Assembly (NCBI GenBank): GCA_023091735.1
Contig: JALKBU010000188.1
Span: forward strand, 1-64,000
From: Trichomonas tenax
Lineage: Eukaryota > Parabasalia > Trichomonadida > Trichomonadidae
Length of the DNA stretch: 64,000 bases
Direction: 5' to 3'
Both the position numbers and the translations under genes were made by a program. The notes under the pieces were generated by a model. The model ran no database searches. It saw nothing but the letters and a program-made list of their open reading frames with translations, and had not been told where the DNA came from. Within the stretch, counting starts at the first letter, position 1, and every line of letters begins with the position of its first letter. Shown here in pieces: positions 10,157 through 19,686 of the stretch.

Positions 10157-12154
10157 ATGAAAAGACGGGAGATTTCGTGCTGGCTGGACGATCTCAAGAG
10201 AGAATACACGGCTGAAATCTCCCAAGAGATGAAGGAAGACCAGGCAATGAATCAATGTGATTATTTGCTGAAAAAATTTGGCGTTATTCCTACGCCTATC
10301 GCAAAGAAGCTTGGAACACACATTTCTGCGATCGTAGTTGAACCAAGAAACAATGCATTACCGTTTCATGAAAAAATATTAACAGCAAATAACAAATCTT
10401 ACGAAAAACCAAAATCAAATCGAAAAACATTTCCTCAGATACACAAACAACGCCGCAGTTACGAAAATAAAGCTGTTCAAATCTGTAATGAGCAGCCAAT
10501 ACACAAAACACAAGAAAATGCGAAAACATCGACAAAAATCAAAGAAACCCAAACAATTCCTGTTGAAAAGCCAAAAGTGAAACCAAAGTCTACAGAAATC
10601 AAAGAGAATGCGATTGAATACGTTGAGAATAAGCCATCAAAAGAAAATCTCATCAAAAAACCAAAAAACACAACAAAAATCACAAACGCAAAGCCAAGAG
10701 TTACAAGTTCTGGTTACAAAGAACCAATAAAAACAAATGTTGTTTTACCAGCAAAAAATCAGCAGAAAAGAGTTGAAGAAGAACAAAAACCACATCAGAA
10801 AATACAGAAGGAACAACGAGATAACGAAAAACTCATGCGACAAATCGATCAATTCTTCTTGATCAAGACATCTTTGCTATTTTTCAAATGGCAGCAAAAG
10901 ACTTCAAGATCACAAAGAAGAGAGTTCACAGTTGCTACATTATCCAAGTTACGCTTGACAAGAAAAGCATTTAAGCAGTGGAAAGATAGACATAATCAAA
11001 AAGTTCTTCAACGCAAGCAATACGAAGAAGAATGTCAACAGAGGATTCACAGTGCAAAATTACAGAGACTTTTGCATACAGCGAAAATAAAACTTCGAAG
11101 TTTGACAACAGCGATTTATTTCAACAAATGGCTTAAAAGAATGCGAAAGAAACCCGATGCACCTTCTAAACAGGTCGAAAAGAAGGTCCCTGTGTACTTA
11201 AGGCCACCAGATCAACTGAAACGAAAGCCATCTCCTCTTCCAATCGTTGCAGACCCAAGAGCTGAAGAATTACTCAAACGCGCGAATGAGACGAAACAGA
11301 GGAAGATAGAAGAGACTAAGGAACGAATGAAACAAGACGAGAAAGAGAAGAAACGTCTTGAAAAACAGAACCGAATAGAACAAAAGAAATTGATCGAACA
11401 ACACAAGAAGATGCTTGAGCACCAGCACCAGGAGCGTCAGAAACAGCTAAATGATCAAATTATCGCCAACAAGAAGTTCGAGAAAATGATTCAAGAAAAA
11501 GAAAGAATGGCAAAGCTTGAAATTGCTGCAAGAGACTTCAGAAGGAAACATTTATTCAATCTTTGGAAGAAAGCAATGAAGAAACTTGAGGAAATTGATA
11601 TAAACGCAATTAAACACCATGAGAAACAACTTCAAAAGAAAGTCTTCAGGGCATTGACAAATGAAGTCCTGAAGAAAGAAGAGAAGCAAGTTAAGGAAGC
11701 TCAAAAACTTCGTAATCTCAATCTTAAGCGAAATTTCATGAGATTATTCAAGTTGAACGTTCAAGCAACGAAGAACTCATTCACAAAGGTTCAAAATGCA
11801 ATAAGACCAATCATTCTGAGAGATTTCTTCAACGAAATGAAGAATGCTTTTATTGATTCACAAAGAAACAAAGATTTCACAGCACAGTCATTCTATGAGA
11901 AGCACCTTTTGAAGAAAGCATTCAAAGCTTTCCCAATTGGAGCAAAGAAGGCAAATGAAGATGAATCTCGTGAAAAGAAGCGTGAAGACTTGATAGCAAA
12001 GGCCTTTCAGTATCTCCATGAGAATGAGTTAAAGAAGACATCTGAATTTAACACAGGTCCTTTAATTAAACTTGATGAAACACAACCGAAGGAACCAGAG
12101 ATGGAGGAAGATACCGACTACGATGAAGATTATTCTGATCCGGATATATTCTAA
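10157..12154 (+). CDS. Basic protein with Sfi1-like FxxW repeats
   Basis: This is a very basic protein of 665 residues. Residues 90-230 are lysine-rich and low in complexity. From about residue 235 there are spaced short motifs with an aromatic-x-x-tryptophan core: LLFFKWQQK (about 238), KAFKQWKDRH (about 269), IYFNKWLKRM (about 320) and HLFNLWKKAMKK (about 464). Weaker copies around 526, 555 and 585 lack the tryptophan. Helical repeats of this type bind centrin in Sfi1-family proteins of basal bodies and spindle poles. A long charged coiled coil (residues 370-450) separates the motifs, and the last 30 residues are acidic. I infer a centrin-binding basal-body or striated-fibre protein. The family fit rests on the repeats alone, so the assignment is moderate. 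Confidence 0.75.
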   Translation: MKRREISCWLDDLKREYTAEISQEMKEDQAMNQCDYLLKKFGVIPTPIAKKLGTHISAIVVEPRNNALPFHEKILTANNKSYEKPKSNRKTFPQIHKQRRSYENKAVQICNEQPIHKTQENAKTSTKIKETQTIPVEKPKVKPKSTEIKENAIEYVENKPSKENLIKKPKNTTKITNAKPRVTSSGYKEPIKTNVVLPAKNQQKRVEEEQKPHQKIQKEQRDNEKLMRQIDQFFLIKTSLLFFKWQQKTSRSQRREFTVATLSKLRLTRKAFKQWKDRHNQKVLQRKQYEEECQQRIHSAKLQRLLHTAKIKLRSLTTAIYFNKWLKRMRKKPDAPSKQVEKKVPVYLRPPDQLKRKPSPLPIVADPRAEELLKRANETKQRKIEETKERMKQDEKEKKRLEKQNRIEQKKLIEQHKKMLEHQHQERQKQLNDQIIANKKFEKMIQEKERMAKLEIAARDFRRKHLFNLWKKAMKKLEEIDINAIKHHEKQLQKKVFRALTNEVLKKEEKQVKEAQKLRNLNLKRNFMRLFKLNVQATKNSFTKVQNAIRPIILRDFFNEMKNAFIDSQRNKDFTAQSFYEKHLLKKAFKAFPIGAKKANEDESREKKREDLIAKAFQYLHENELKKTSEFNTGPLIKLDETQPKEPEMEEDTDYDEDYSDPDIF

Positions 12155-13341
12155 TTATTTTATGTTTGTTATTGTTATTCTAAATACTATGTATATTTTG
12201 ACATATAAACAAATAAATTTGTCATATAAAATTCTCAATTTTGAAATATTGCCAAGTAAATTTCCCCATGTCATGCAAATTAATGATTCCTATTTCGCTC
12301 GTTCGACATTATACATGTCAATAAATACTAAGCATGAAAATGGTCGGGCTCGTGGGTGGATCGGGGGACAATTTTACCTCCATTAGCATAATCATTTTTT
12401 AACGACACAAAGCCTTCTTGTTGAATAATGAAAAGCAATGAAGAAATACAATATTTACTTTCGAAATCTTCCATTTGATTTCAATATTCAAAATCATATT
12501 TGCTTGCAAGTTTCGTGAAAAAACTATTTACTGTCAAGCTCCAATCTTATTTACAGATTGAATCAACAATTTTTTAAAAGCAATTTTCAATTATTTTCTA
12601 AAACTATAAATTATCCTTTTCATATGCTTTTCTTTTCTCATTACGACTTTAAGAATCGATAAGCAATCGAAATGCTACATAGACTTACGCAGATAATGTG
12701 ATGAAACAGATCTGCTAGATTAAATTCATAAATTCTTTTTGTTTTCATCGATAAATACGGGCATTTTGACTATATTCATATCTATTACTATGATGTGAAT
12801 CGTTATTTGAAGTTTTATTTTGAATTTCAAATTATGAAGCTAATCATACTGATGTTTTGGACAAGATCAGCAGAGCTATATGACACCCTATAAGTGTTGA
12901 ATTAGATGAGCTAGGATTAGACCTTTTCTTCAAGATTGCAGGGTCCCCCCTCGTTTTGATCAATGGTGGATTAATTGATGGTATAGCTGTCAGTTTTTGG
13001 TGGAACGTGGCTGCAATTTTGCGTATTCTTTTCTATGCTTAATAAATACCGTAGTCCACAATAGTCCACTGTGAAATATGGCTATTTTACATACGCATTA
13101 AATTTGCAAATCCAAAAAGTGTCCAAAGTTCGACCAATACGAAGAATTTATGTTGCTTAGACCAATGAAAAGCTATGTATCGAGAACGAGATCGTATTGG
13201 TCAAGTTTTAAGAATCGAAAAATATTGGTTCTTCTAAAAAAGAAAAATGGAACATTGTACAAAAATAAAATACCCTGTTTATTATCTTGTGAATATGAAT
13301 TTATGGAAAGTCTCTTTGTAAAAAAAGATCTATATTCATTT
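12155..13341. other. 1.2 kb spacer with a possible gene relic
   Basis: No intact gene is present. Near 12960-13040 a plus-strand stretch reads as a hydrophobic peptide including VSFWWNVAAILRILFYA before a TAA, with stops just upstream. It may be the tail of a decayed membrane protein gene. The frames around 13150-13360 are chance readings next to and across the end of the Rab gene. Confidence 0.4.
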
Positions 13342-13944
13342 TTAGCAACAACCACCTTTTGACTGATTTTCTTGCGCCTGTTCGTTACCATTAATAACTT
13401 GCAGACCAACCTTTCCACCTCTTGTTGGGCCGGTCTTTTTCTGTGGAATTTCAAGTAATGTTTTCGCTAAAGCCTGGAAAAGCATATCAATACCTTCTCC
13501 TGTCTTAGCGGAAACCTCGAAGATTTGGCATCCAACTTTACTCGCGAAATCAATTCCTTGCTGTGGCGTGATAACTCTCTGCTGAACCATATCTATCTTG
13601 TTCGCTGCAATGATAATTTTGATATTTTCGCCGCGCGTCATGACGAGCTCGTTCTTCCACTGCATCATTCTATCGAAACTTGCTGAATCAATGACGGAAT
13701 ATACTAGAAGTGCCGCTTGGGCGTCTTTGTAGTAAATTGGAGTGAGTGAGTGGTATTCTTCCTGTCCAGCGGTGTCCCAGAGCTGAATGTCTACATTTTT
13801 GCCTTGGCAGAGGACAGACTTCTGGAAAAATGCAGCTGCGACAGTCGAACGCCTCTGGGAGTCAAACGTTCCGGAGTGCCACTTGTTACCGATGGAGGAT
13901 TTGCCGACACGACCTTCGCCGAGAAGAACAACTTTATAACTCAT
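13342..13944 (-). CDS. Rab family small GTPase, Rab21/Rab5-like
   Basis: A complete Rab of 200 residues starts with ATG at 13944. The G1 loop GEGRVGKS is at residues 9-16, G3 WDTAGQE at 56-62, G4 NKID around 116, and G5 SAK around 146. The C-terminus KGGCC carries two cysteines for double geranylgeranylation. The switch I segment reads STVAAAFF, where Rab5 and Rab21 usually have a glycine-alanine-alanine-phenylalanine core, and switch II reads EEYHSLTPIYYKDA, as in the Rab21 branch. The G3 glutamine is present, so GTP hydrolysis should be intact. The protein probably controls an endosomal trafficking step at membranes. It is one of two Rabs in this window, and trichomonads carry very large Rab families. 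The exact Rab subtype is uncertain. Confidence 0.93.
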   Translation of the reverse strand: MSYKVVLLGEGRVGKSSIGNKWHSGTFDSQRRSTVAAAFFQKSVLCQGKNVDIQLWDTAGQEEYHSLTPIYYKDAQAALLVYSVIDSASFDRMMQWKNELVMTRGENIKIIIAANKIDMVQQRVITPQQGIDFASKVGCQIFEVSAKTGEGIDMLFQALAKTLLEIPQKKTGPTRGGKVGLQVINGNEQAQENQSKGGCC

Positions 13945-14657
13945 TTATTTTTTTAAATTCCAAAACGATAAATATTTTTTTTTCATCCTTACCAAAAGGT
14001 GCCATGTTTTCTAAGGCTTCTCTAATTTTATTGCAAATATAAATATTCAATCAATAGAATATCAATATTTTCACAAAATTTTAATGTAAAAGTTGCTCAA
14101 TAAGTCTGAAAAGTGTTTTTTGTTGTGAAATTATGATGCATGTTTTTCGCATCATATTTGGTTAATAAAATTAACATTAAATCAGATCTGTATAAATGTC
14201 ACTTTTATAGATAATACAATCTTTTAAACCAACAAAGATTATAAATGTAGTAATGATAAAGAAGCTGAATTTGCGTTTTTGGGCCCAAGAAGTTGATTTA
14301 ACAAGATAGTCCAATTGATACAAATGACAAAGTCAAGAAGGAAACAATTCAACCCTTGGGTGGGCAAGAGCCAGAAGCAGGCACACGAATCGATTGGTTA
14401 TCAGAAGCATTGAGCATTTTTAATTCAAGATGAAGAGCAGTTCCATGTCATTCAAGCTAGAAAAACATAGAAATCTAATACTGAAATCAAGGATGAAATA
14501 AATATTGCAAATTTATTTTATATGATTGTTAAATTATTAAAAATATTAACATATTAGTATAGGTAAGTCTAGCTGGTATTATATTTGGTTGTATTTATGA
14601 TATAAGACAGTCTCAATTAAAATTCGACATTTATTGCAGGACAAATATATTTGAAAT
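13945..14657. other. Spacer with Inr-like site and a decayed reading frame
   Basis: An exact GTCACTTTT lies at 14198-14206 in plus orientation. Downstream, 14254-14310 reads ATG followed by 18 codons to a TAG, and about 14310-14430 continues in another frame as roughly 40 codons of gene-like composition (including KKETIQPLGGQEPEAG) before a TGA. This looks like the remnant of a plus-strand gene that kept its promoter. I could not assign it to a family. Confidence 0.4.
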
Positions 14658-15521
14658 TTAAATGAGATGGAAGAACTTAGCTATCTTGAAGATGCAGTCC
14701 GGATTCAAATCATCAACACTAACTTCATCAGAAGTATCATCATTAAGACACTGACGAATGATATCATTAAGCTCATTTTGCACACTTTCACTAGCTTTTA
14801 CCCAACACTCATAGATTTTATCTTTGAGTTTTTTGGTAACAACAAAATCTTTTTGTGGCTGTGGCGCTGCTGGTGGTGGGTGCGGTGGTGCTGTGACCCT
14901 CTCTGGAGGAGGTGGCGGTGGTGGAGATTTTTCGATATGTTTTTCTTTATGCCTTTGTTCTTGTTGCTGACGTGGTTCTGGTTGCTGTCGCTGTGGGCGC
15001 TCCTCTAGTTGTGGACGAGAAGGTTTGGGATCAGGCTTTTCCTCTTTAACAACAACTTTCTCTTTAGACGAAGAATCGTGATGTTTGTGAGCTGCCTTCG
15101 GATATGTTCCGTTCGGATCTGTCACAATCTTGTAAATTTTATGTATTTTTGCGTCTATTATTTTGAATTCTTGAAGCCAATCTTGACTCGAGTCGTCTGT
15201 GAAGTGAGAAACGAGTTTCTGACATATGAATTTGAGGTGGGTGGCACATAATGCAATGTATGAGCCTTCGTTAAATTTTTCTCCATTTTCCCAAATCAAA
15301 TTCATGTCTGCCTTAAATTCCTCGACTGTTGCGTATTTGTCCTCTTTGAGGTTGTATTCAACTGTCTGCAAAGCCATTGGCTTCTCGATAATCTTGAAAT
15401 AATCTGGACATTGGTCTTTATCTGGGTCAACGGGTCTATCGAATATCTGCGATATCTTGTATCGTCGCATCTGCTTTATAATCGTGTAGCAGCGCTGCTT
15501 CTGGACTGTTGTGAGGCCCAT
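14658..15521 (-). CDS. Bromodomain protein with NET-like C-terminus (BET-like)
   Basis: I start the gene at the ATG at 15521 (287 residues), because the longer frame begins with GTG. Residues 1-100 form a bromodomain: a ZA-loop region with FDRPVDPDKDQCPDYFKII and EKPMALQTVEYNL, then the BC-loop asparagine in NGEKFNEGSY, the residue that holds acetyl-lysine. Residues 130-220 are a basic and proline-rich linker with runs of P, Q and R. The final 60 residues (IYECWVKASE, then NDIIRQCLND, then SVDDLNPDCIFKIAKF) resemble the extra-terminal (NET) domain of BET proteins. With one bromodomain followed by NET, it is like a half-BET protein. It should read acetylated histones and recruit transcription factors in the nucleus. 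An Inr-like element in reverse orientation lies 28 bases upstream. Confidence 0.88.
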   Translation of the reverse strand: MGLTTVQKQRCYTIIKQMRRYKISQIFDRPVDPDKDQCPDYFKIIEKPMALQTVEYNLKEDKYATVEEFKADMNLIWENGEKFNEGSYIALCATHLKFICQKLVSHFTDDSSQDWLQEFKIIDAKIHKIYKIVTDPNGTYPKAAHKHHDSSSKEKVVVKEEKPDPKPSRPQLEERPQRQQPEPRQQQEQRHKEKHIEKSPPPPPPPERVTAPPHPPPAAPQPQKDFVVTKKLKDKIYECWVKASESVQNELNDIIRQCLNDDTSDEVSVDDLNPDCIFKIAKFFHLI

Positions 15522-15549
15522 GCAAGATTGCCAACAATTAATTAGCGCC

Positions 15550-15558
15550 GTCACTTTT
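15550..15558 (+). promoter_or_regulatory. GTCACTTTT upstream of the bromodomain gene, antisense to it
   Basis: The motif reads GTCACTTTT on the plus strand, so on the coding strand of the bromodomain gene it is AAAAGTGAC, 28 bases before the ATG. The same reversed arrangement is seen before the genes starting at 18610, 31812 and 60898. Confidence 0.4.
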
Positions 15559-15839
15559 TATCTCAGCATTAAACATAACAAGATACGGGGCCAAAAATAG
15601 TATATTTGGTATATAAACCATCTATAGATGCTATTTTCATAATCAGAATTCCTATAGCACAGTATTTTTTAGAAGATATAACACATATTGAAAAAACTGT
15701 TGGGTTGTAATAAATTTAGTCATTATCAATGTTTTATTTAATTAATAAGAAATAAGCAGTTATAGAATAACGTGATGGAAGATGAATTTCACATGTGTTT
15801 TTAATAACTTCCCTTTCTTTGATAATAATGATAAAACAC

Positions 15840-16686
15840 ATATTGATATGAAGGTCATTCGTAAATTTTTCTGTTGATATCCCGACAATCGTTCCATTTC
15901 CTGTCGATGTCATTCAATCAATATAACTATCTGAAATAGTTATCGTTGGTGATAATTCATACTTAAAAGTAAAAGAGGCAACATTTTGTAATATATACTA
16001 CAAAAAGAAAAGGTAAGATTGGGCTTCGATGCGAAAATAACAGCACTGCTACACTGTGGATTATTAATAAAAATAGAGTTAGAAATAGTTGCATTATGTG
16101 TATTACTGATATGTCATGTTAGAGGTTTTGATAGATCTGTTACAGTATTATTGACACAATTAGAAAAATTGAGATATGAAGGAGCTGTAAACAAATTCAT
16201 ATTATATGCTACAGCTACAGTGACTTTATTATTTGTCGAATTTATTTTATCAACTTTTTTTGTTCACCTCCATTTATTGCAAAAGCCGTTTGATATGTTT
16301 GAGAAATTGATGCAGTTACAGATGAAGAAAACATATAATTCTTGCTTGTTAGATCTTGGTTGGCTGCTGTAATGCAGTACTGTCCATTTCCAAGGCTGCT
16401 GCAGCTGAATGAACATATTTTATTTTGAACAATTTGTCCTTTATAAAATTGACTAAAAAACTGCGCCTCCATATCCTTTTGAAGAGCATCTTTGAAATGA
16501 ACATTCTTCAATTATGCAACAGTCAGATTTGCTTTTGAAGCCAAGATAAATAGCTCTATTCGTTAATTCTTTGAATCGGCAATCATGAATATAATAATTC
16601 TGTGCCACATTCACAAATGAGTCATTGAAAAAGTGATTAACATATGCTTGACTGCTCCTGAAATTATCATTCCATGATGAATGCAT
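15840..16686 (-). pseudogene. Beta-helix (Pmp-like) pseudogene, frameshifted
   Basis: The 5' part begins with ATG at 16686 (MHSSWNDNF) and carries HDCRF, then IIEECSFQRCSS and GGAV, closely matching the intact gene at 18610. The frame breaks just after GGAVF near 16453 and continues in another frame with KICSFSCSS and GNGQYC down to about 16242. Beyond that, 15840-16010 still matches the 3' end of the family (it pairs with 17215-17384) but no frame stays open. At least one frameshift and further stops are present. It has no signal peptide, so even a repaired frame would encode an N-terminally short product like its neighbour. Confidence 0.75.
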
Positions 16687-17178
16687 AACGAATATTCATT
16701 GACTTTATCAAAATAAAAATTACATAAAAAGAAAAGGCACTTTTCGAAGATTTCGTTGACATTTTTTGAATTTATAACTACATTGCATCATTATTTTTAG
16801 CTAAAAATATAGTTAGATATACGCTCTAAGAAATAAAAATATCAAAATTTCATGGACATCGATTTTCTGTTTGATGATCAATATTCAGTTATTTCTTTCT
16901 TTTCTTTTTTATAAAAATGCACAACTGAAAGGATAAATCGATTAAAACTTTTCTACATATAGAGTTATGTTTTTCTCTTCCTCTATTGGTGTTGCTCTTT
17001 TAATATATAAGCTCTGGGAAAGTCAAACTGTTTTTTAAATCGAAATATTTCGAAGAATTTAACCAATAATATACAGATCAGCTTAGTTCAAATTTCTCTT
17101 CTGTAACTTTTTTTCCATTAAAAACTCAACATTTTTGAGACTTTTAAGCACACTTAAATAATAAAAGTATATATATGC
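16687..17178. other. Spacer containing a duplicated segment
   Basis: About 16705-16840 matches 17393-17530 (shared ACATAAAAAGAAAAGGCAC, then CTAAAAATATAGTTAGATAT). The cluster therefore arose by local duplication followed by rearrangement. The remainder is AT-rich and empty. Confidence 0.5.
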
Positions 17179-17442
17179 TTATGTATTTAGAATACATCCA
17201 CATTCTCTTATAATGATGATAAAACACATATTGATATGAAGGTCATTCGTGAATTTTTCTGTTGATATTCCAACAAGTGTTGCATCTCCCGTTGATGTCA
17301 TTGCGTCAACATAACTATTTGATACAGTTATTATTTTTGTTCCTTTAGATGAAAATGTACTTGCAGCAATATTTTGTAATATATAAGGGAAAAAGTTAAT
17401 TACATAAAAAGAAAAGGCACTCTTCGAAGAGTGCATTGACAC
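17179..17442 (-). pseudogene. 3' fragment of a beta-helix family gene
   Basis: Only the C-terminal part survives, in one open frame of 87 codons without an ATG in a credible place. It contains NSYVDAMTSTGDATLVGIS and then a tail NDLHINMCFIIII. The same closing motif, D-S/N-S-Y-x-x-x-M-T, occurs in the copies ending at 2196 and 17654. Its DNA matches 15840-16010 over about 170 bases. It is a relic of a duplicated gene, with no upstream body remaining before the spacer at 17443. Confidence 0.65.
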
Positions 17443-17653
17443 TTTTTGTATTTATGACTACTGCCATTCACCAGAGGATCATTGTATCATTATAATTAAC
17501 TAAAAATATAGTTAGATATCCTTGCCGAAAGTTTTTTTTTGAAAAAGTACTTTCAGGAAATAGAGTTATTTTGACAACAATTCCAATAGAATGCAAACTC
17601 AAATGTAAAAAAATTGTCTTTTGCTGAATAAATGTAACAATTAATTTTTATTT

Positions 17654-18610
17654 TTAAATAAGAACAGGAAGAGTTATAACATATATTTGAGAATTAAGAA
17701 CTGGGTGACAAAAACATGAGTTGATTCTTTCTACTAAGTTGCTATTTTTAATGATGATATTACATTCGACGAAGCTCTGATCTATTCTAAATTCAGGAAT
17801 TGATTGACCTATTAGCTGTCCAGGACCAAAGTATGTCATCTTCTCTACATATGAATCTGTAATTGCTATATTGGTACTTTGTGTAAATTCAAATGAATAG
17901 AACGCCTGATTATTCTTTAAAATACAATTGGTAATATTAAGATAACAATTACTATTTGTGATCATAACATTCCCGCAAATATTATCACCATAATAAGATA
18001 GCTTTATATTGCAATTATACTGTGTTGATGAGCAACTATGATAGGCCAGTCTGTTTGATGATCCAAGAACTGTATTATTACCAAAATTTGATAACATAAC
18101 AGACGAATTTGTGGAATAAGATGATAAATCATAAGCAGGAGAACTCAAAGTTTTATGGTTTGTTGAGTTTATTTTCTCTAATTTATGTTCTCCATTTCGT
18201 AGATATATCGAACTTGTTCCTGTGGATGAAAATGATCCAGTAGCCGAAGAAGAAATAACAAAATTTTTGCTATTTTGTACTGTAGAATTACAATAAATCA
18301 TGCAATACTGACCATCTGCTGTTGAACTGCAGTTATTTGCGCAAATTCTTGATTGAATGCATTGTCCTAATGCTGCTGCATAGTGAACTGCACCACCAAG
18401 ACCTGTCGATGTGCAATTAGTAAAAACAGAGTTCTCAATGAGCAAGCAATCAGAAGCAGATTGGGCTGTTATAAACACAGCTCTATTGTTTAAATATTTA
18501 AAACTGCAATCATGGATATAAAAATTACCTACATTTTCGATTCGGGAACCTTTGAATCTATATTGACTATACTCAACGCTCCCAAAATAATCATCCCAAT
18601 ATGAATGCAT
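17654..18610 (-). CDS. Right-handed beta-helix (Pmp-like) protein, intact frame
   Basis: This encodes 318 residues from ATG at 18610. The N-terminus MHSYWDDYFGS is followed by HDCSFKYLNNRAVFI, then LIENSVFTNCTS and GGAV, and afterwards by many short turns rich in N, S and C. This repeating pattern of strand-turn-strand with GGA and NxxF motifs is typical of parallel beta-helix surface proteins, called Pmp-like in trichomonads. No signal peptide or transmembrane anchor is visible, although the family member ending at 54478 has one. The intact frame may thus be a 5'-truncated copy that happens to stay open. It ends with CHPVLNSQIYVITLPVLI, which departs from the paralogues. If expressed, it is probably an extracellular adhesion-type protein. 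It is the only member with a long uninterrupted frame in the cluster. Confidence 0.65.
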   Translation of the reverse strand: MHSYWDDYFGSVEYSQYRFKGSRIENVGNFYIHDCSFKYLNNRAVFITAQSASDCLLIENSVFTNCTSTGLGGAVHYAAALGQCIQSRICANNCSSTADGQYCMIYCNSTVQNSKNFVISSSATGSFSSTGTSSIYLRNGEHKLEKINSTNHKTLSSPAYDLSSYSTNSSVMLSNFGNNTVLGSSNRLAYHSCSSTQYNCNIKLSYYGDNICGNVMITNSNCYLNITNCILKNNQAFYSFEFTQSTNIAITDSYVEKMTYFGPGQLIGQSIPEFRIDQSFVECNIIIKNSNLVERINSCFCHPVLNSQIYVITLPVLI

Positions 18611-19686
18611 TTAAATGAACACATCTTATATTGAAATGAATGTTAATCTGAATCGTGTCACTTTTACGTAAATTGCAATTTAGGTGCACCAATCTTCACC
18701 GAATTTAGCAAACAAGTTCTCCATGGTCTAAAAATCAACTTCGCACAATCAAATAACCAGGGATACAATCTATTTCTTAAAATCAGATTTAGAATTTCTT
18801 CATTCACGGTCAAAAGTACGCAGTAATCAATAAATCAAGATGCCAGAGGTATCTATCTACATCTATCTCTGTTATATGGATGGAAGCAATTATCTCGCCA
18901 CCTTTTTATAATCCAGCACTACTCGAATTTTGCTTGTTCAGCAAGCATGTAGTGCACGAAATGGTAAACAAGCGAAAAGTGAAATAAAATTTAGTAAACA
19001 TTTCAAAATCTAACTAAAAATATTCATTTTTTTGCTTGGCCGCTCAAAATGCAGCAAATTTTCCTCACAAAATTGAATGGATTTGTAAAGTTATTGCATT
19101 TTGCGTAACCTACAAAACCGTTAATCTTATTTCATTTTTACACTTTTTTGGCAAATTTAAAACATCACTAATTATGTTTCAATGCTGTGATGCATTAGTT
19201 TTATTTTTTTTTGATCCGTCACTTTTGGCAAGGTTATTGAAACCTTATTTTCTTAATTCGACATTATCTTTTCGTGCTCTTATCTAGAAATCGGCAGACC
19301 AGTTTTTTAAGCGCCTCGCTAGAAAATGATGCATATTTGGCAACGAACATATGGTAAGAATTTGAGCCAATTCTCTTGGATTTGGCTTCGACGACTTACC
19401 TCTCATTATCTCATTCCAGAGATATTGATAATTCAATTTGTATTCTAAACTTATGTAAAATGCCTAATTCAATAAAAGAGATATAAGTGCATATGCAGCA
19501 TAGTGTAGCGTTAATACTAATGAACTTCAAAACAAGTATTTTACAATTTTGATTGTATCAAATCTTAAAAAAGTCAACAAAATCAAAGCCATTATCAATT
19601 TCAGATCGAATGGTATCGAGAAAATCAATAATTTCACTTCCAATGCTGATTTCGTAATTTTTTTTTTCACGATAAGAATTTTTTTT
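18611..19686. other. 1.1 kb spacer; Inr-like site at 18657 and a possible dispersed repeat
   Basis: GTCACTTTT occurs at 18657-18665 on the plus strand, antisense to the gene ending this spacer on the left. Around 19285-19385 several short strings (CAGACCA, AAGCGC, CATATGGTAA, TGAGCCAATT) also occur in the inverted-repeat element at 52341-52510, so both may belong to one dispersed family. No gene is supported; the open frame at 19036 lacks an ATG start. Confidence 0.4.

Noticed and set aside
12900..13050. Possible tRNA or structured RNA in the more GC-rich patch
   Set aside because: I could not fold an acceptor stem or find a T-loop GTTCRANNC at the right distance. I also found no tRNA elsewhere by eye.
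19036..19287. Plus-strand frame of 83 codons in the spacer before the Ste24-like gene
   Set aside because: It has no ATG at its start, F- and L-rich composition, and no support from motifs.
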